The notes below the pieces were generated by a model. It made no database searches and was not told the DNA's origin. It saw only the letters and a program-made list of their open reading frames with translations. A stretch of 16,230 nucleotides of DNA, taken from an uncultured Collinsella sp. GTDB taxonomy: Bacteria > Actinomycetota > Coriobacteriia > Coriobacteriales > Coriobacteriaceae. Position 1 is the stretch's first letter; the number at the start of each line of letters is the position of its first letter. Of this stretch, positions 7,356-15,468 are shown one piece after another. Both the position numbers and the translations under genes were made by a program. Location of the stretch: the NCBI GenBank assembly GCA_902464645.1, contig CABQKL010000038.1:1-16230 (forward strand), given 5' to 3'.

Positions 7356-10355
7356 ATGAGCGACATCATGAGGCCGATCCCGTTTTCGCAGCTGATGAAC
7401 TGGATCATCGAGGAGCACAAGACCCAGGGCGCCGTCTTTGGCGTGCGCAAGATGGTCACGGCCAACCAGGAGGGCGCGCTTCCCATTTTTGACGAGCGCA
7501 TCGAGACCCCGTTTGGCCCGGCCGCCGGTCCCAACACGCAGCTTGCCCAGAACATCGTGGCATCCTACGTGGCCGGTTCTCGCTTCTTTGAGCTCAAGAC
7601 CGTTCAGGTTATGGACGGCGAGGAACTCTCCAAGTGTGTGAACAAGCCCTGCATTGTGGCACAGGACGAGTGCTACAACTGCGAGTGGTCGACCGAGCTC
7701 GAGGTTCCGCAGGCTTTTGCCGAGTACGTGAAGGCATGGTTTGCCTGCCACCTGATCGCCCGCGAGTACGGTCTGGGCAGCCCGGACGGCTTTGTCTTCA
7801 ACATGTCCGTGGGTTATGACCTCGAGGGCATCAAGAGCCCCAAGGTCGACGCCTACATCGAGGGCATGAAGGACGCCAGCGACTCCGACGTCTGGAACGA
7901 GTGCCGTACGTGGGCGCTCGCCAACCTGGACAAGTTTGAGCATGTTGACGCCGCATTTGTCGAATCCATCCCGGCACGCGTCTCCAACTCCATCACCGAG
8001 TCTACCCTGCACGGCTGCCCGCCGGCCGAGATCGAGCGCATTGCGACCTATCTGATCACCGAGAAGGGCCTCAACACCTACATCAAGTGCAATCCCACGC
8101 TGCTGGGCTATGAGTTTGCCCGCCAGCGTCTGAACGAGCTGGGCTTTGATTACATCGTCTTCGACGATACGCACTTCCGCGAGGACCTGCAGTGGGTCGA
8201 TGCCGTGCCTATGTTCGAGCGCCTGATTGCCCTGTGTGCCGAGCGCGGCCTGGAGTTTGGCGTCAAGCTCACCAACACCTTCCCCGTCGACGTGACGAGA
8301 AACGAGCTGCCCTCCACCGAGATGTACATGTCGGGCCGTTCGCTGTTCTCGCTGACCATCGAGGCCGCCCGTCGCATTACCGAGCAGTTCGATGGCAAGC
8401 TGCGCATCAGCTACTCCGGTGGTGCCACGGTCTACAACATCCGCGCCCTGTACGATGCCGGCATTTGGCCCGTTACCCTGGCGACCGACGTGCTCAAGCC
8501 CGGTGGCTACGAGCGCTTTAGCCAGATGGCCGGCGAGTTTACCGACCTGGACGGCAAGCCGTTCGCGGGTGTCTCTCTCGACGCCGTGACCGCGATCCAG
8601 GCCGATTCGCTCACCAACTCGCTCTACAAGAAGCCGCTGCGCCCGCTGCCCGATCGCAAGGTCGCCGGCAAGAGCCCGCTTTCCGACTGCTTTACCACGC
8701 CGTGCCGCACGAGCTGCCCCATCCAGCAGGATATTCCCGCCTACCTGGCGGCCGTTGACGAGGGCCGCTTCGAGGACGCACTCAACATCATCATCGAGCG
8801 CAACGCCCTGCCGTTCATTACCGGCACCATCTGCCCGCATCCCTGCGGCCGTGCCTGCGAGCGCGCGTTCTACGAGCCCGAGGGCGCCCAGATCCGCGCC
8901 AGCAAGCTCAAGGCCGCCCGCGAGGCCATGACCGCCGTGCTGCCCAAGCTGCGCGCCCAGGCCATCGCCAACGACGGCGAGCGCAACGTTGCCGTTATCG
9001 GCGGCGGCCCTGCCGGTCTGGCGACGGCGTTCTTCCTGACGCGCGCCGGCGTGCCCGTCACCATCTTTGAGGCCCGCGATTCGCTCGGCGGCGTGGTCCG
9101 TCACGTGATCCCCGAGTTCCGCATTGCGAGCGACGATATCTCCCACGACGCAGAGCTCTGCCTGGCCTTTGGCGCCAAGGTTCAGCTCAACGCCCGCGTG
9201 GAGTCCATCGACGAGCTCAAGGCCCAGGGCTTTACCGACGTGGTCGTGGCCACCGGTGCCTGGATGCCCGGCTCTGCGGGCCTGGGCGAGGGTGCCGAGC
9301 TCGACGTACTGGAGTTCCTCGAGGCCGCCAAGAAGGGCGAGAAGCTCGAGCTGGGCGAGGACGTCGTGGTCATCGGCGCCGGCAACACCGCCATGGACGC
9401 GGCCCGCGTGGCCAAGCGCCTGGCTGGCGTGAAGAACGTGCGCCTGGTGTATCGCCGCACCAAGAAGCAGATGCCCGCCGACGAGGAAGAGCTTGATCTT
9501 GCTCTTGCCGACGGCGTTGAGTTCTGCGAGCTGCTGGCGCCCAAGGCACTTAACGGCGCCGTGCTGACCTGCGACGTTATGGAGCTTGGCGAGCCGGATG
9601 CAAGCGGCCGTCGCAGCCCTGTCGCCACGGGTGAGACCGTCGAGCTTCCTGCCACCACGGTGATCTGCGCCGTTGGCGAGGGCATCGACGCCAGCCTGTA
9701 CGATGCCGCGGGCGTTGAGCACGACCGTCGCGGCCGCCTTGCCGCCACCTCCACCGGCGTCGAGGGCGTCTGGGCTGCGGGCGACTGCCGTCGCGGTCCT
9801 GCCACCGTGGTCGAGGCTATTGCCGACGCCGCCGAGGTCGCCCGTGCCATCGCCGGCGTGGACTTTAACAAGTACGCCGATTGCAACGAGCAGGCTGGCC
9901 GCGAGGGCACCTGCTACGAGCGCAAGGGGTCGCTGTGCCGCGACAAGCGCAACTGCACCAAGACCCGCTGCCTGGGCTGCGGCTCGGTGTGCGAGGTCTG
10001 CTGCGACGTGTGCCCCAACCGCGCCAACGTGGCAATTAAGGTGCCGGGCCTGGCCAAGCATCAGGTCGTCCACGTCGATGGCATGTGCAACGAGTGCGGC
10101 AACTGCGCCGTGTTCTGCCCCTACCAGGAGGGCCGTCCCTACAAGGACAAGCTCACCCTGTTCTGGAGCGATCAGGACATGGAGAACTCCGAGAACGAGG
10201 GCTTCCTGGCCGTGGACGAGGACCACTTTAAGGTCCGCGTCGCCGGCACGGTCCGCACCGTCTCGGTCGATGCCGTCAACACCGGTCTGCCCGAGGCCGT
10301 CCGCCTGACCATCAGGGCCGTGCGCGACAACTATTCGTACCTTCTTAAGAAATAG
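7356..10355 (+). CDS. ygfK: YgfK-type Fe-S flavoprotein oxidoreductase (annotated elsewhere as putative selenate reductase subunit)
   Basis: A 999-residue cytoplasmic protein with the YgfK plan. Residues 1 to about 430 form a dihydroorotate-dehydrogenase-like (FMN barrel type) region. A GltD-like module follows: Fe-S cysteines C445, C450, C454 and C493, C497, C501, an FAD dinucleotide motif GGGPAGLA (549-556), and an NAD(P)-type motif GAGNTAMDAA (674-683). The C-terminus has two ferredoxin motifs, C872/C875/C879 region to C886-P and C911-C914-C917-C921-P. The same parts occur, reordered, in dihydropyrimidine dehydrogenase, suggesting reduction of a nitrogen heterocycle. The ATG at 7356 with AGGAG six bases upstream fixes the start; the 41 in-frame residues before it are arginine-rich and cross the hairpin at 7222-7257. 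YgfK marks selenium-dependent hydroxylase loci and anaerobic urate clusters. Selenate reduction is an old label with little support; a ring-reducing step is inferred. Confidence 0.93.
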   Translation: MSDIMRPIPFSQLMNWIIEEHKTQGAVFGVRKMVTANQEGALPIFDERIETPFGPAAGPNTQLAQNIVASYVAGSRFFELKTVQVMDGEELSKCVNKPCIVAQDECYNCEWSTELEVPQAFAEYVKAWFACHLIAREYGLGSPDGFVFNMSVGYDLEGIKSPKVDAYIEGMKDASDSDVWNECRTWALANLDKFEHVDAAFVESIPARVSNSITESTLHGCPPAEIERIATYLITEKGLNTYIKCNPTLLGYEFARQRLNELGFDYIVFDDTHFREDLQWVDAVPMFERLIALCAERGLEFGVKLTNTFPVDVTRNELPSTEMYMSGRSLFSLTIEAARRITEQFDGKLRISYSGGATVYNIRALYDAGIWPVTLATDVLKPGGYERFSQMAGEFTDLDGKPFAGVSLDAVTAIQADSLTNSLYKKPLRPLPDRKVAGKSPLSDCFTTPCRTSCPIQQDIPAYLAAVDEGRFEDALNIIIERNALPFITGTICPHPCGRACERAFYEPEGAQIRASKLKAAREAMTAVLPKLRAQAIANDGERNVAVIGGGPAGLATAFFLTRAGVPVTIFEARDSLGGVVRHVIPEFRIASDDISHDAELCLAFGAKVQLNARVESIDELKAQGFTDVVVATGAWMPGSAGLGEGAELDVLEFLEAAKKGEKLELGEDVVVIGAGNTAMDAARVAKRLAGVKNVRLVYRRTKKQMPADEEELDLALADGVEFCELLAPKALNGAVLTCDVMELGEPDASGRRSPVATGETVELPATTVICAVGEGIDASLYDAAGVEHDRRGRLAATSTGVEGVWAAGDCRRGPATVVEAIADAAEVARAIAGVDFNKYADCNEQAGREGTCYERKGSLCRDKRNCTKTRCLGCGSVCEVCCDVCPNRANVAIKVPGLAKHQVVHVDGMCNECGNCAVFCPYQEGRPYKDKLTLFWSDQDMENSENEGFLAVDEDHFKVRVAGTVRTVSVDAVNTGLPEAVRLTIRAVRDNYSYLLKK

Positions 10356-10366
10356 GCGAGTCTCTT

Positions 10367-10846
10367 ATGGCCAAATCCATTCAACATCACGTGGCCTACG
10401 TTGCCTGCGGAAGCGGCTGTGCTTCCGCAGGCGGCGACGCCCGCTGCAGCGAAGGCTGCATTGGCTGTGGCGCCTGCGTTACGGCCTGCCCCCACGGTGC
10501 CATCGCGCTGGTCGACGGCGTCGCCCGTGTGGACCGCTCCAAGTGCACGGGCTGTGGCCTGTGCGGCATGGCGTGCCCGCAGCGCGTGATTGCCTTCGTT
10601 CCCGGCTACCAGAACATCCTGGTGCGCTGCAACAACACCGATAAGGGCGCCATTGCGCGCAAGATCTGCGACACCAGCTGCATCGGTTGCGGCATGTGCG
10701 CCAAAAAGTGCCCTGCCGGCGCTATCCGCATCGAGGACAACTGCGCCCATATCGACGGCACGGACTGCCTGTCGTGCGGCATGTGCGCCGTCGTCTGCCC
10801 GCATGGCGCCATCCACGACCGCACCGGTATCGCCGCCGGCGTGTAG
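10367..10846 (+). CDS. RnfB-like protein with four [4Fe-4S] motifs (polyferredoxin)
   Basis: A 159-residue soluble protein with four complete CxxCxxCxxxCP motifs: C31/34/37/41, C60/63/66/70, C105/108/111/115 and C134/137/140/144, so up to four [4Fe-4S] clusters. Extra cysteines (C14, C18, C27, C88, C101, C126) remain. The stretch from VRCNNTDKGAIARKIC (86-101) through the last two motifs resembles the ferredoxin half of RnfB, but the membrane anchor of RnfB is absent. The ATG lies 11 bases after the ygfK stop and the stop lies 12 bases before the hydroxylase start, so the three genes are tightly co-transcribed. It most likely carries electrons between the molybdenum hydroxylase and YgfK or another acceptor. 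In E. coli the FAD protein YgfM lies in this position. Confidence 0.9.
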   Translation: MAKSIQHHVAYVACGSGCASAGGDARCSEGCIGCGACVTACPHGAIALVDGVARVDRSKCTGCGLCGMACPQRVIAFVPGYQNILVRCNNTDKGAIARKICDTSCIGCGMCAKKCPAGAIRIEDNCAHIDGTDCLSCGMCAVVCPHGAIHDRTGIAAGV

Positions 10847-10858
10847 AAGGGAATCACC

Positions 10859-13636
10859 ATGGCACAGGAATTCACTTTTACCGTTAACGGCGTCGAGCAC
10901 ACGACGACCCAAAACAAACCGCTGCTGCGCTATCTGCGCGACGACCTGCACATTCACTCCGCCAAGGACGGCTGCTCCGAGGGCGCCTGCGGCACCTGCA
11001 CCATCCATGTGGACGGTGCGGCCGTCAAGGCGTGCGTGCTGACCACCGCTCTTGCCGCCGGCCGCAACATCGTGACCGTCGAGGGCCTGCCCGAGGACGT
11101 GCGCGAGGCCTTTGTGTACGCCTTTGGCGCCGTGGGCGCCGTGCAGTGCGGTTTTTGCATTCCCGGCATGGTCATGGCGGGTGCGGCGCTCATCGCCGAG
11201 GACCCCGAGCCCACCGAGGAGCAGATCAAGTACGCCATTCGCGGTAACGTCTGTCGCTGCACCGGCTACAAAAAGATTATCGAGGGCATCTCGCTGGCCG
11301 CTGCGGTGCTCCGCGGCGAAAAGCAGATCGACGAGGACCTGGAGCGCGGCGATGACTACGGCGTGGGCAAGCGCGCCTTCCGTATTGACGTGCGCAAGAA
11401 GGTGCTCGGCGAGGGCAAGTATCCCGACGACATCGACGAGCTCGATCAGCCGGGTCTGACCTACGCCAGCGCTGTGCGCTCCAAGTATCCGCGCGCCCGC
11501 GTGCTCTCCATCGATACCTCCAAGGCCGAGGCCCTACCCGGTGTGGTTGGCATCCTGCGCGCCGAGGACGTGCCGGTCAACCAGGTCGGCCACCTTATCC
11601 AGGACTGGGACGTCATGATCGCCCAGGGCGACATCACCCGCTGCGTGGGCGATGCCATCGTGCTGGTGGTTGCCGAGGACGAGGCGACGCTCGAGAAGGC
11701 CAAGAAGCTCGTAAAGATTGATTACGAGCCGCTGGAGCCCGTGCGCAACATCGCCGAGGCCAGGTCTGCCGACGCCCCGCGCCTGCACGACAGCTTCTTT
11801 GCCTTTGGCAACACGGTGGAGCTCAAGGACAACGTGTGCCAGAGCCGCCATGTGACGCGCGGCGACGCCGCCAAGGCGCTGGCGGAGAGCGCATTCACCG
11901 TGACGCAGCGCTTTACTACGCCCTTTACCGAGCATGCCTTCTTGGAGCCCGAGTGCGCCGTTGCCTTCCCGTACAAGAATGGCGTCAAGGTGCAGTCGAC
12001 CGATCAAGGTGCCTACGATACGCGCAAAGAGTGTGCCCACATGTTTGGCTGGGACAACGAGCCCGAGCGCGTGGTCGTCGAGACCATGCTCGTGGGTGGC
12101 GGCTTTGGCGGCAAGGAGGACGTGTCCATCCAGCACCTGGCCGCGCTCGCCGCATATAAGTTCCAGCGTCCCGTGAAGTGCAAGCTCACGCGTGCCGAGT
12201 CGCTTGCCTTCCATCCCAAGCGTCATGCCATGGACGGCACCTTTACGCTGGGTTGCGACGCCGAGGGCAACTTTACCGGTCTGGACTGCGAGATCAACTT
12301 TGACACCGGCGCCTACGCGTCGCTGTGCGGTCCGGTGCTCGAGCGCGCCTGCACGCATGCCGTTGGCCCCTACAAGTACCAGAACACCGACATCCGCGGC
12401 TTTGGCTACTACACCAACAACCCGCCCGCCGGCGCGTACCGAGGCTTTGGCGTGTGCCAGTCCGAGTTTGCGCTCGAGAGCCTGATCGACCTGCTGGCCG
12501 AGAAAGTCGGCCTGGATCCGTGGGAGATCCGCTACCGTAACGCTATCGAGCCGGGCGAGGTTCTGCCCAACGGCCAGATTGCCGATTGCTCCACGGCGCT
12601 TAAGGAGACGCTGCTCGAGGTCAAGGACGCCTACTACGCGCATCCCGGCCACGCCGGCATTGCCTGCGCCATGAAGAATGCCGGCGTGGGCGTGGGCCTG
12701 CCCGATGCCGGCCGCTGCAAGATTCGCGTCGAGGATGGCCGCGCCGTGGTCTACGCCGCCACGTCCGACATCGGCCAGGGCTGCAACACCGTCTTTTTGC
12801 AGGACGTTGCCGAGGCATGCGGTCTGCCGCTGAGCTGCATTGCTAACGGCGAGTGCTCCACCGAGAGCGCTCCCGACTCCGGCACCACGTCTGGCTCGCG
12901 TCAGACGGTCGTGACCGGCGAGGCCGTGCGCGGTGCCGCCTTCCTGCTGCGCGATGCCATGCTTGACATCGAGGCCGGCAAGTCCGCACCCGAGGCTCCT
13001 GTGAGCGCCCATGGTGATGGCGTCAAGATCGAGTACGACGACGGTCGCGCCTATCAGCTGCACACACAGGAACTCGTCGCCGGCCAGGGTATGCATCCTC
13101 AAGATCCCGCTGCCGCCATCAAGGCGCTCGAGGGCTGCGAGTTTGGGTACGTGTACCTGGAGCCGACCGACAAGCTGGGCGCCGACGTTCCCAACCCCAA
13201 GAGCCACATCTGCTACGGTTTTGCCACGCATGTGGTCATTCTGGATGATGACGGCCGCGTGAGCGAGGTCTATGCTGCGCACGATTCCGGCAAGGTGGTC
13301 AATCCCATCTCCATCCAGGGTCAGATCGAAGGCGGCGTGCTCATGGGTATGGGTTATGCACTGACCGAGGACTGGCCGCTCAAGGACTGCGTGCCCCAGG
13401 CAAGGTACGGTACGCTCGGGCTGTTCCGTGCGCCCGAGATTCCGGATATCCACGCCATCTACGTTGAGAAGGACGAGCTGCTGCCTGTGGCATACGGCGG
13501 CAAGGGCATCGGCGAGATCGCAACGATCCCCACGGCGCCCGCCGTACAGAACGCCTACCGCGCATTTGACGGCAAGCTGCGCCCGGATCTGCCCATGGTG
13601 GATACGCCCTACAGCCGCGCCCGTCACCGCGGGTAG
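10859..13636 (+). CDS. xdhD: XdhD-type molybdenum hydroxylase (fused 2Fe-2S and molybdopterin domains)
   Basis: A 925-residue xanthine-dehydrogenase-family enzyme in one chain. The N-terminus binds two [2Fe-2S] clusters: plant-type C39, C44, C47, C59 and helical-type C97, C100, C132, C134. From about residue 165 the molybdopterin domains follow, with the cofactor motifs GGGFGGKE (413-420) and YRGFG (527-531) and the catalytic glutamate in KGIGE (E886). No FAD domain is present, as in E. coli XdhD (956 residues). The family, with SsnA and YgfK nearby, belongs to selenium-dependent hydroxylases that use labile selenium, not selenocysteine; the frame has no internal UGA. AAGGGA six bases before the ATG is a good ribosome site. 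Expected role: hydroxylation of a purine such as xanthine or hypoxanthine. The substrate and selenium dependence are inferred from family, not shown here. Confidence 0.93.
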   Translation: MAQEFTFTVNGVEHTTTQNKPLLRYLRDDLHIHSAKDGCSEGACGTCTIHVDGAAVKACVLTTALAAGRNIVTVEGLPEDVREAFVYAFGAVGAVQCGFCIPGMVMAGAALIAEDPEPTEEQIKYAIRGNVCRCTGYKKIIEGISLAAAVLRGEKQIDEDLERGDDYGVGKRAFRIDVRKKVLGEGKYPDDIDELDQPGLTYASAVRSKYPRARVLSIDTSKAEALPGVVGILRAEDVPVNQVGHLIQDWDVMIAQGDITRCVGDAIVLVVAEDEATLEKAKKLVKIDYEPLEPVRNIAEARSADAPRLHDSFFAFGNTVELKDNVCQSRHVTRGDAAKALAESAFTVTQRFTTPFTEHAFLEPECAVAFPYKNGVKVQSTDQGAYDTRKECAHMFGWDNEPERVVVETMLVGGGFGGKEDVSIQHLAALAAYKFQRPVKCKLTRAESLAFHPKRHAMDGTFTLGCDAEGNFTGLDCEINFDTGAYASLCGPVLERACTHAVGPYKYQNTDIRGFGYYTNNPPAGAYRGFGVCQSEFALESLIDLLAEKVGLDPWEIRYRNAIEPGEVLPNGQIADCSTALKETLLEVKDAYYAHPGHAGIACAMKNAGVGVGLPDAGRCKIRVEDGRAVVYAATSDIGQGCNTVFLQDVAEACGLPLSCIANGECSTESAPDSGTTSGSRQTVVTGEAVRGAAFLLRDAMLDIEAGKSAPEAPVSAHGDGVKIEYDDGRAYQLHTQELVAGQGMHPQDPAAAIKALEGCEFGYVYLEPTDKLGADVPNPKSHICYGFATHVVILDDDGRVSEVYAAHDSGKVVNPISIQGQIEGGVLMGMGYALTEDWPLKDCVPQARYGTLGLFRAPEIPDIHAIYVEKDELLPVAYGGKGIGEIATIPTAPAVQNAYRAFDGKLRPDLPMVDTPYSRARHRG

Positions 13637-13704
13637 GGTAGGGCGCAGACGGTCATTACTGACTGCTGTCTGCGCTTGCCATCAACTACATACGCTGCGC
13701 CTTT

Positions 13705-13740
13705 GGCCCCAGCTCCATCGCGAGCCGGGGCCTTTTGTTT
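13705..13740 (+). terminator. Intrinsic terminator of the purine operon
   Basis: GGCCCC (13705-13710) pairs with GGGGCC (13727-13732), continued after one mismatch by GCTC (13712-13715) with GAGC (13722-13725), around a CATCGC loop. TTTTGTTT follows directly. It lies about 70 bases after the hydroxylase stop. Confidence 0.9.
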
Positions 13741-13745
13741 GGAGC

Positions 13746-14150
13746 GGAAACTGTGTCCCGGATTCGACGCTCAGAATGGGATTCGTTTTCCGGTAGAGGC
13801 CTCAAATGGAAACTGCGTCCCAGAATTTCGCTTCAGAGTGGGATGCCGTTTCCGGCTGAACCCTCAGGCGGAAAGTTCATCCCAGAATTGACGCTCAGAG
13901 TGGGACACGGTTTCCGGATAGAACCTCAGCGGAAACTGCGTCCCAGTTTGAGCGTTTATTCCGGGATGCAGTTTCCGCTGAAGGACTCAACCGGAAAGCA
14001 CGACCCGTTCCGAGGCCGGATTCCGGGACGCCGTTTCCACTAGGCCCGCCATCCGGAAAGTGCATCCCGTTTTGAGCGTCCAGACTGGGACGCGCTTTCC
14101 GTTGGCGTGGCCGTTGGGAAAACGCGGCCCAGATAGGGGGGATGCGATCC
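13746..14150 (+). repeat. Array 1: six 62-bp palindromic units plus one decayed unit
   Basis: Units start at 13746, 13808, 13870, 13931, 13993 and 14055, with steps of 62, 62, 61, 62 and 62 bp. Each has a 14-base left arm of form GGAAA-N5-(T/A)CCC, an 18-base centre, and a 14-base right arm GGGA-N5-TTTCC, then a spacer of 16 (once 15) bases. The centre often holds GCTCAGA and the spacer CTCA, so the units have a direction. The unit at 13931 pairs almost fully (13 of 14, the other a G-T wobble); others pair at the arm ends and only partly in the middle five. A seventh unit (14117-14150) keeps the left arm but has a shortened centre and right arm. The array starts six bases after the operon terminator and fills the 537-bp gap before the next gene. 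Confidence 0.93.
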
Positions 14151-14173
14151 GGCGATGCGCGGCCTAGCAGCTC

Positions 14174-15172
14174 CTACAGCTCCACTTCGTTGAGCCACGT
14201 CGGCAGCGCGGTCTGCCGGATGCCTGCCGTCTGCAGCTTTTTGGCGAGCATTCCTGCCGAGCGGATTTCGCTCATGGTAAAGCGCAGCAGAGGGTGACCG
14301 TAGAGCGATAGGTGCGCCTCGCGCTGTCGTTCGGCAACGAGCGCCTCGGCGGTGGTGCGCCCGGCTAGCATGGCCTGGTCGGTATATTTGACGAGCCCGT
14401 CGAGCTCGCCCAGCGTGAGTTCCCGCGCCTGGCGCTCCCAGGCAAAGTCCGTTCGTATGGGCTTGGCCGAATCGAAAGGGTCCTTAAGCTCGTATTGAAG
14501 CCAGTCGGGCGCAAAACCGGTCTCGATCATGACGGCGCGGGCGACCGATTCCCCACCGCTCTCGGCGCGGACGTCGGCATATCGAAGCGTTGTGAGGGCC
14601 GTACGAATCGCGCGACCATTGCGGGCGGTCGCTCGTTGCTCGACGGCCTCCATCAACTGCTCTCGCGTAAGACTGAGTTTTGAGATTGCCGAATCGGCAA
14701 TGGGCATGCCGTCGGCAAAACCAGTTTGAAGCAGGCAATCTGTGGCCGTTTGGATGGGCGGCGTTACCGATATGCCGGCTCTGTGTATTGCTCCGGCCGG
14801 CTCAATCTGGTGCCGCTGAATATGCGCGCCCGGGCGAGCCGACGGCTTTGTCGAGCTGCAGGCATGCACGACATTCAGGTGTCGCCACGAGACCTCGAGC
14901 CCCAGCAGGCAGGCAGCCGAAAACGCGCAGAACGTCCAATCGGGGTGGATGATCGCAAGGGCGCGAATAATCTCGCAATGACGCTGCGCCCGGTTGAGCT
15001 CATCCCAGCGCATTTTGCGCGCGAACAATCCCGGCATGGGGGAGACGACCGTGCTGCCGGTGCGCCGAAGGAGCGCTTTTCGGATCGCCGCGCTCGGGGG
15101 AATCAGACAGCGCCCCTCTTGTTCGGCTTGGTTCAACAGCTGGTCGATGAGTTGGTCATTGCAATGGGTCAT
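14174..15172 (-). CDS. AbiEi-like protein with C-terminal PD-(D/E)XK (DUF559/VSR-like) nuclease domain
   Basis: The 332-residue product has an N-terminal part (about 1-165) resembling actinobacterial AbiEi-type antitoxin/regulator proteins: a short basic helix-rich start, an FSAACLLGLEV element, and a TPPIQTATDCLL element. The C-terminal part (about 203-302) fits DUF559/VSR-like nucleases, with E208 in GGESVAR, D242 in RTDFAW, and the E256-x-D258-G-x-x-K262 core in GELDGLVKY. The nuclease residues look intact. The ATG at 15172 follows AAAAGGAGG at a nine-base spacing, a strong site. No toxin partner (AbiEii nucleotidyltransferase) is adjacent. The gene stands alone between the two palindrome arrays, and its 3' end lies 23 bases from array 1. 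Function is unknown; defence, mobile-element upkeep or action on the repeats are all only possibilities. Confidence 0.8.
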   Translation of the reverse strand: MTHCNDQLIDQLLNQAEQEGRCLIPPSAAIRKALLRRTGSTVVSPMPGLFARKMRWDELNRAQRHCEIIRALAIIHPDWTFCAFSAACLLGLEVSWRHLNVVHACSSTKPSARPGAHIQRHQIEPAGAIHRAGISVTPPIQTATDCLLQTGFADGMPIADSAISKLSLTREQLMEAVEQRATARNGRAIRTALTTLRYADVRAESGGESVARAVMIETGFAPDWLQYELKDPFDSAKPIRTDFAWERQARELTLGELDGLVKYTDQAMLAGRTTAEALVAERQREAHLSLYGHPLLRFTMSEIRSAGMLAKKLQTAGIRQTALPTWLNEVEL

Positions 15173-15226
15173 GAGCTACCGCCTCCTTTTGGGTAGCAAA
15201 AACGTATCAGCTGGAACTTGCCGCTC

Positions 15227-15249
15227 AGCTGACCAAAAGCTGACCAAAA
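15227..15249. repeat. Tandem 11-bp direct repeat upstream of the AbiEi-like gene
   Basis: AGCTGACCAAAA occurs at 15227-15238 and again at 15238-15249, sharing one base, so the period is 11 bp, about one helical turn. A CAGCTG palindrome lies at 15226-15231 and another at 15208-15213. The block sits 55-77 bases upstream of the minus-strand start codon, a plausible operator position for a self-regulating AbiEi-like protein. No clear promoter hexamers could be placed. Confidence 0.4.
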
Positions 15250-15468
15250 TCTAACCATGCAGGTAGATGGCCTGTTTTCGGCGACATTTTTACATCCGAA
15301 TCGGTGGGCGGTAATCGGCGACCTTGAACGGTAGCTAGATATGAAGTCTTGGTAAGTTTCGGGACGTGTACTTTTTTGAAAAAGAGCATTCTATCTGCTG
15401 TTTTGTGTTACCGGATCGCATATTTGAAGGCATGTGATAAGGGCGGCGGATCGTCGTCTTGTACCTGA
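15250..15468. other. Gene-free AT-richer stretch between the AbiEi-like gene and array 2
   Basis: No credible coding region, RNA gene or terminator was recognised in these 219 bases. The stretch is richer in A and T than its surroundings and contains a short CTTTTTTGAAAAAG dyad near 15370. Open frames through it run on into the repeat units and look like chance frames. Confidence 0.5.

Noticed and set aside
7203..10226. Very long antisense frame opposite ygfK
   Set aside because: High third-position GC leaves the opposite frame free of stops; the translation is alanine/glycine/histidine-rich with no family features, whereas the plus strand is clearly YgfK. The same holds for antisense frames at 11534-13627, 4221-5597 and 5725-7041, and for 200-1309 opposite the U32 gene.
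10859..13636. Selenocysteine in the selenium-type hydroxylase
   Set aside because: The frame contains no in-frame UGA and the family is known to use a labile selenium ligand, not selenocysteine.
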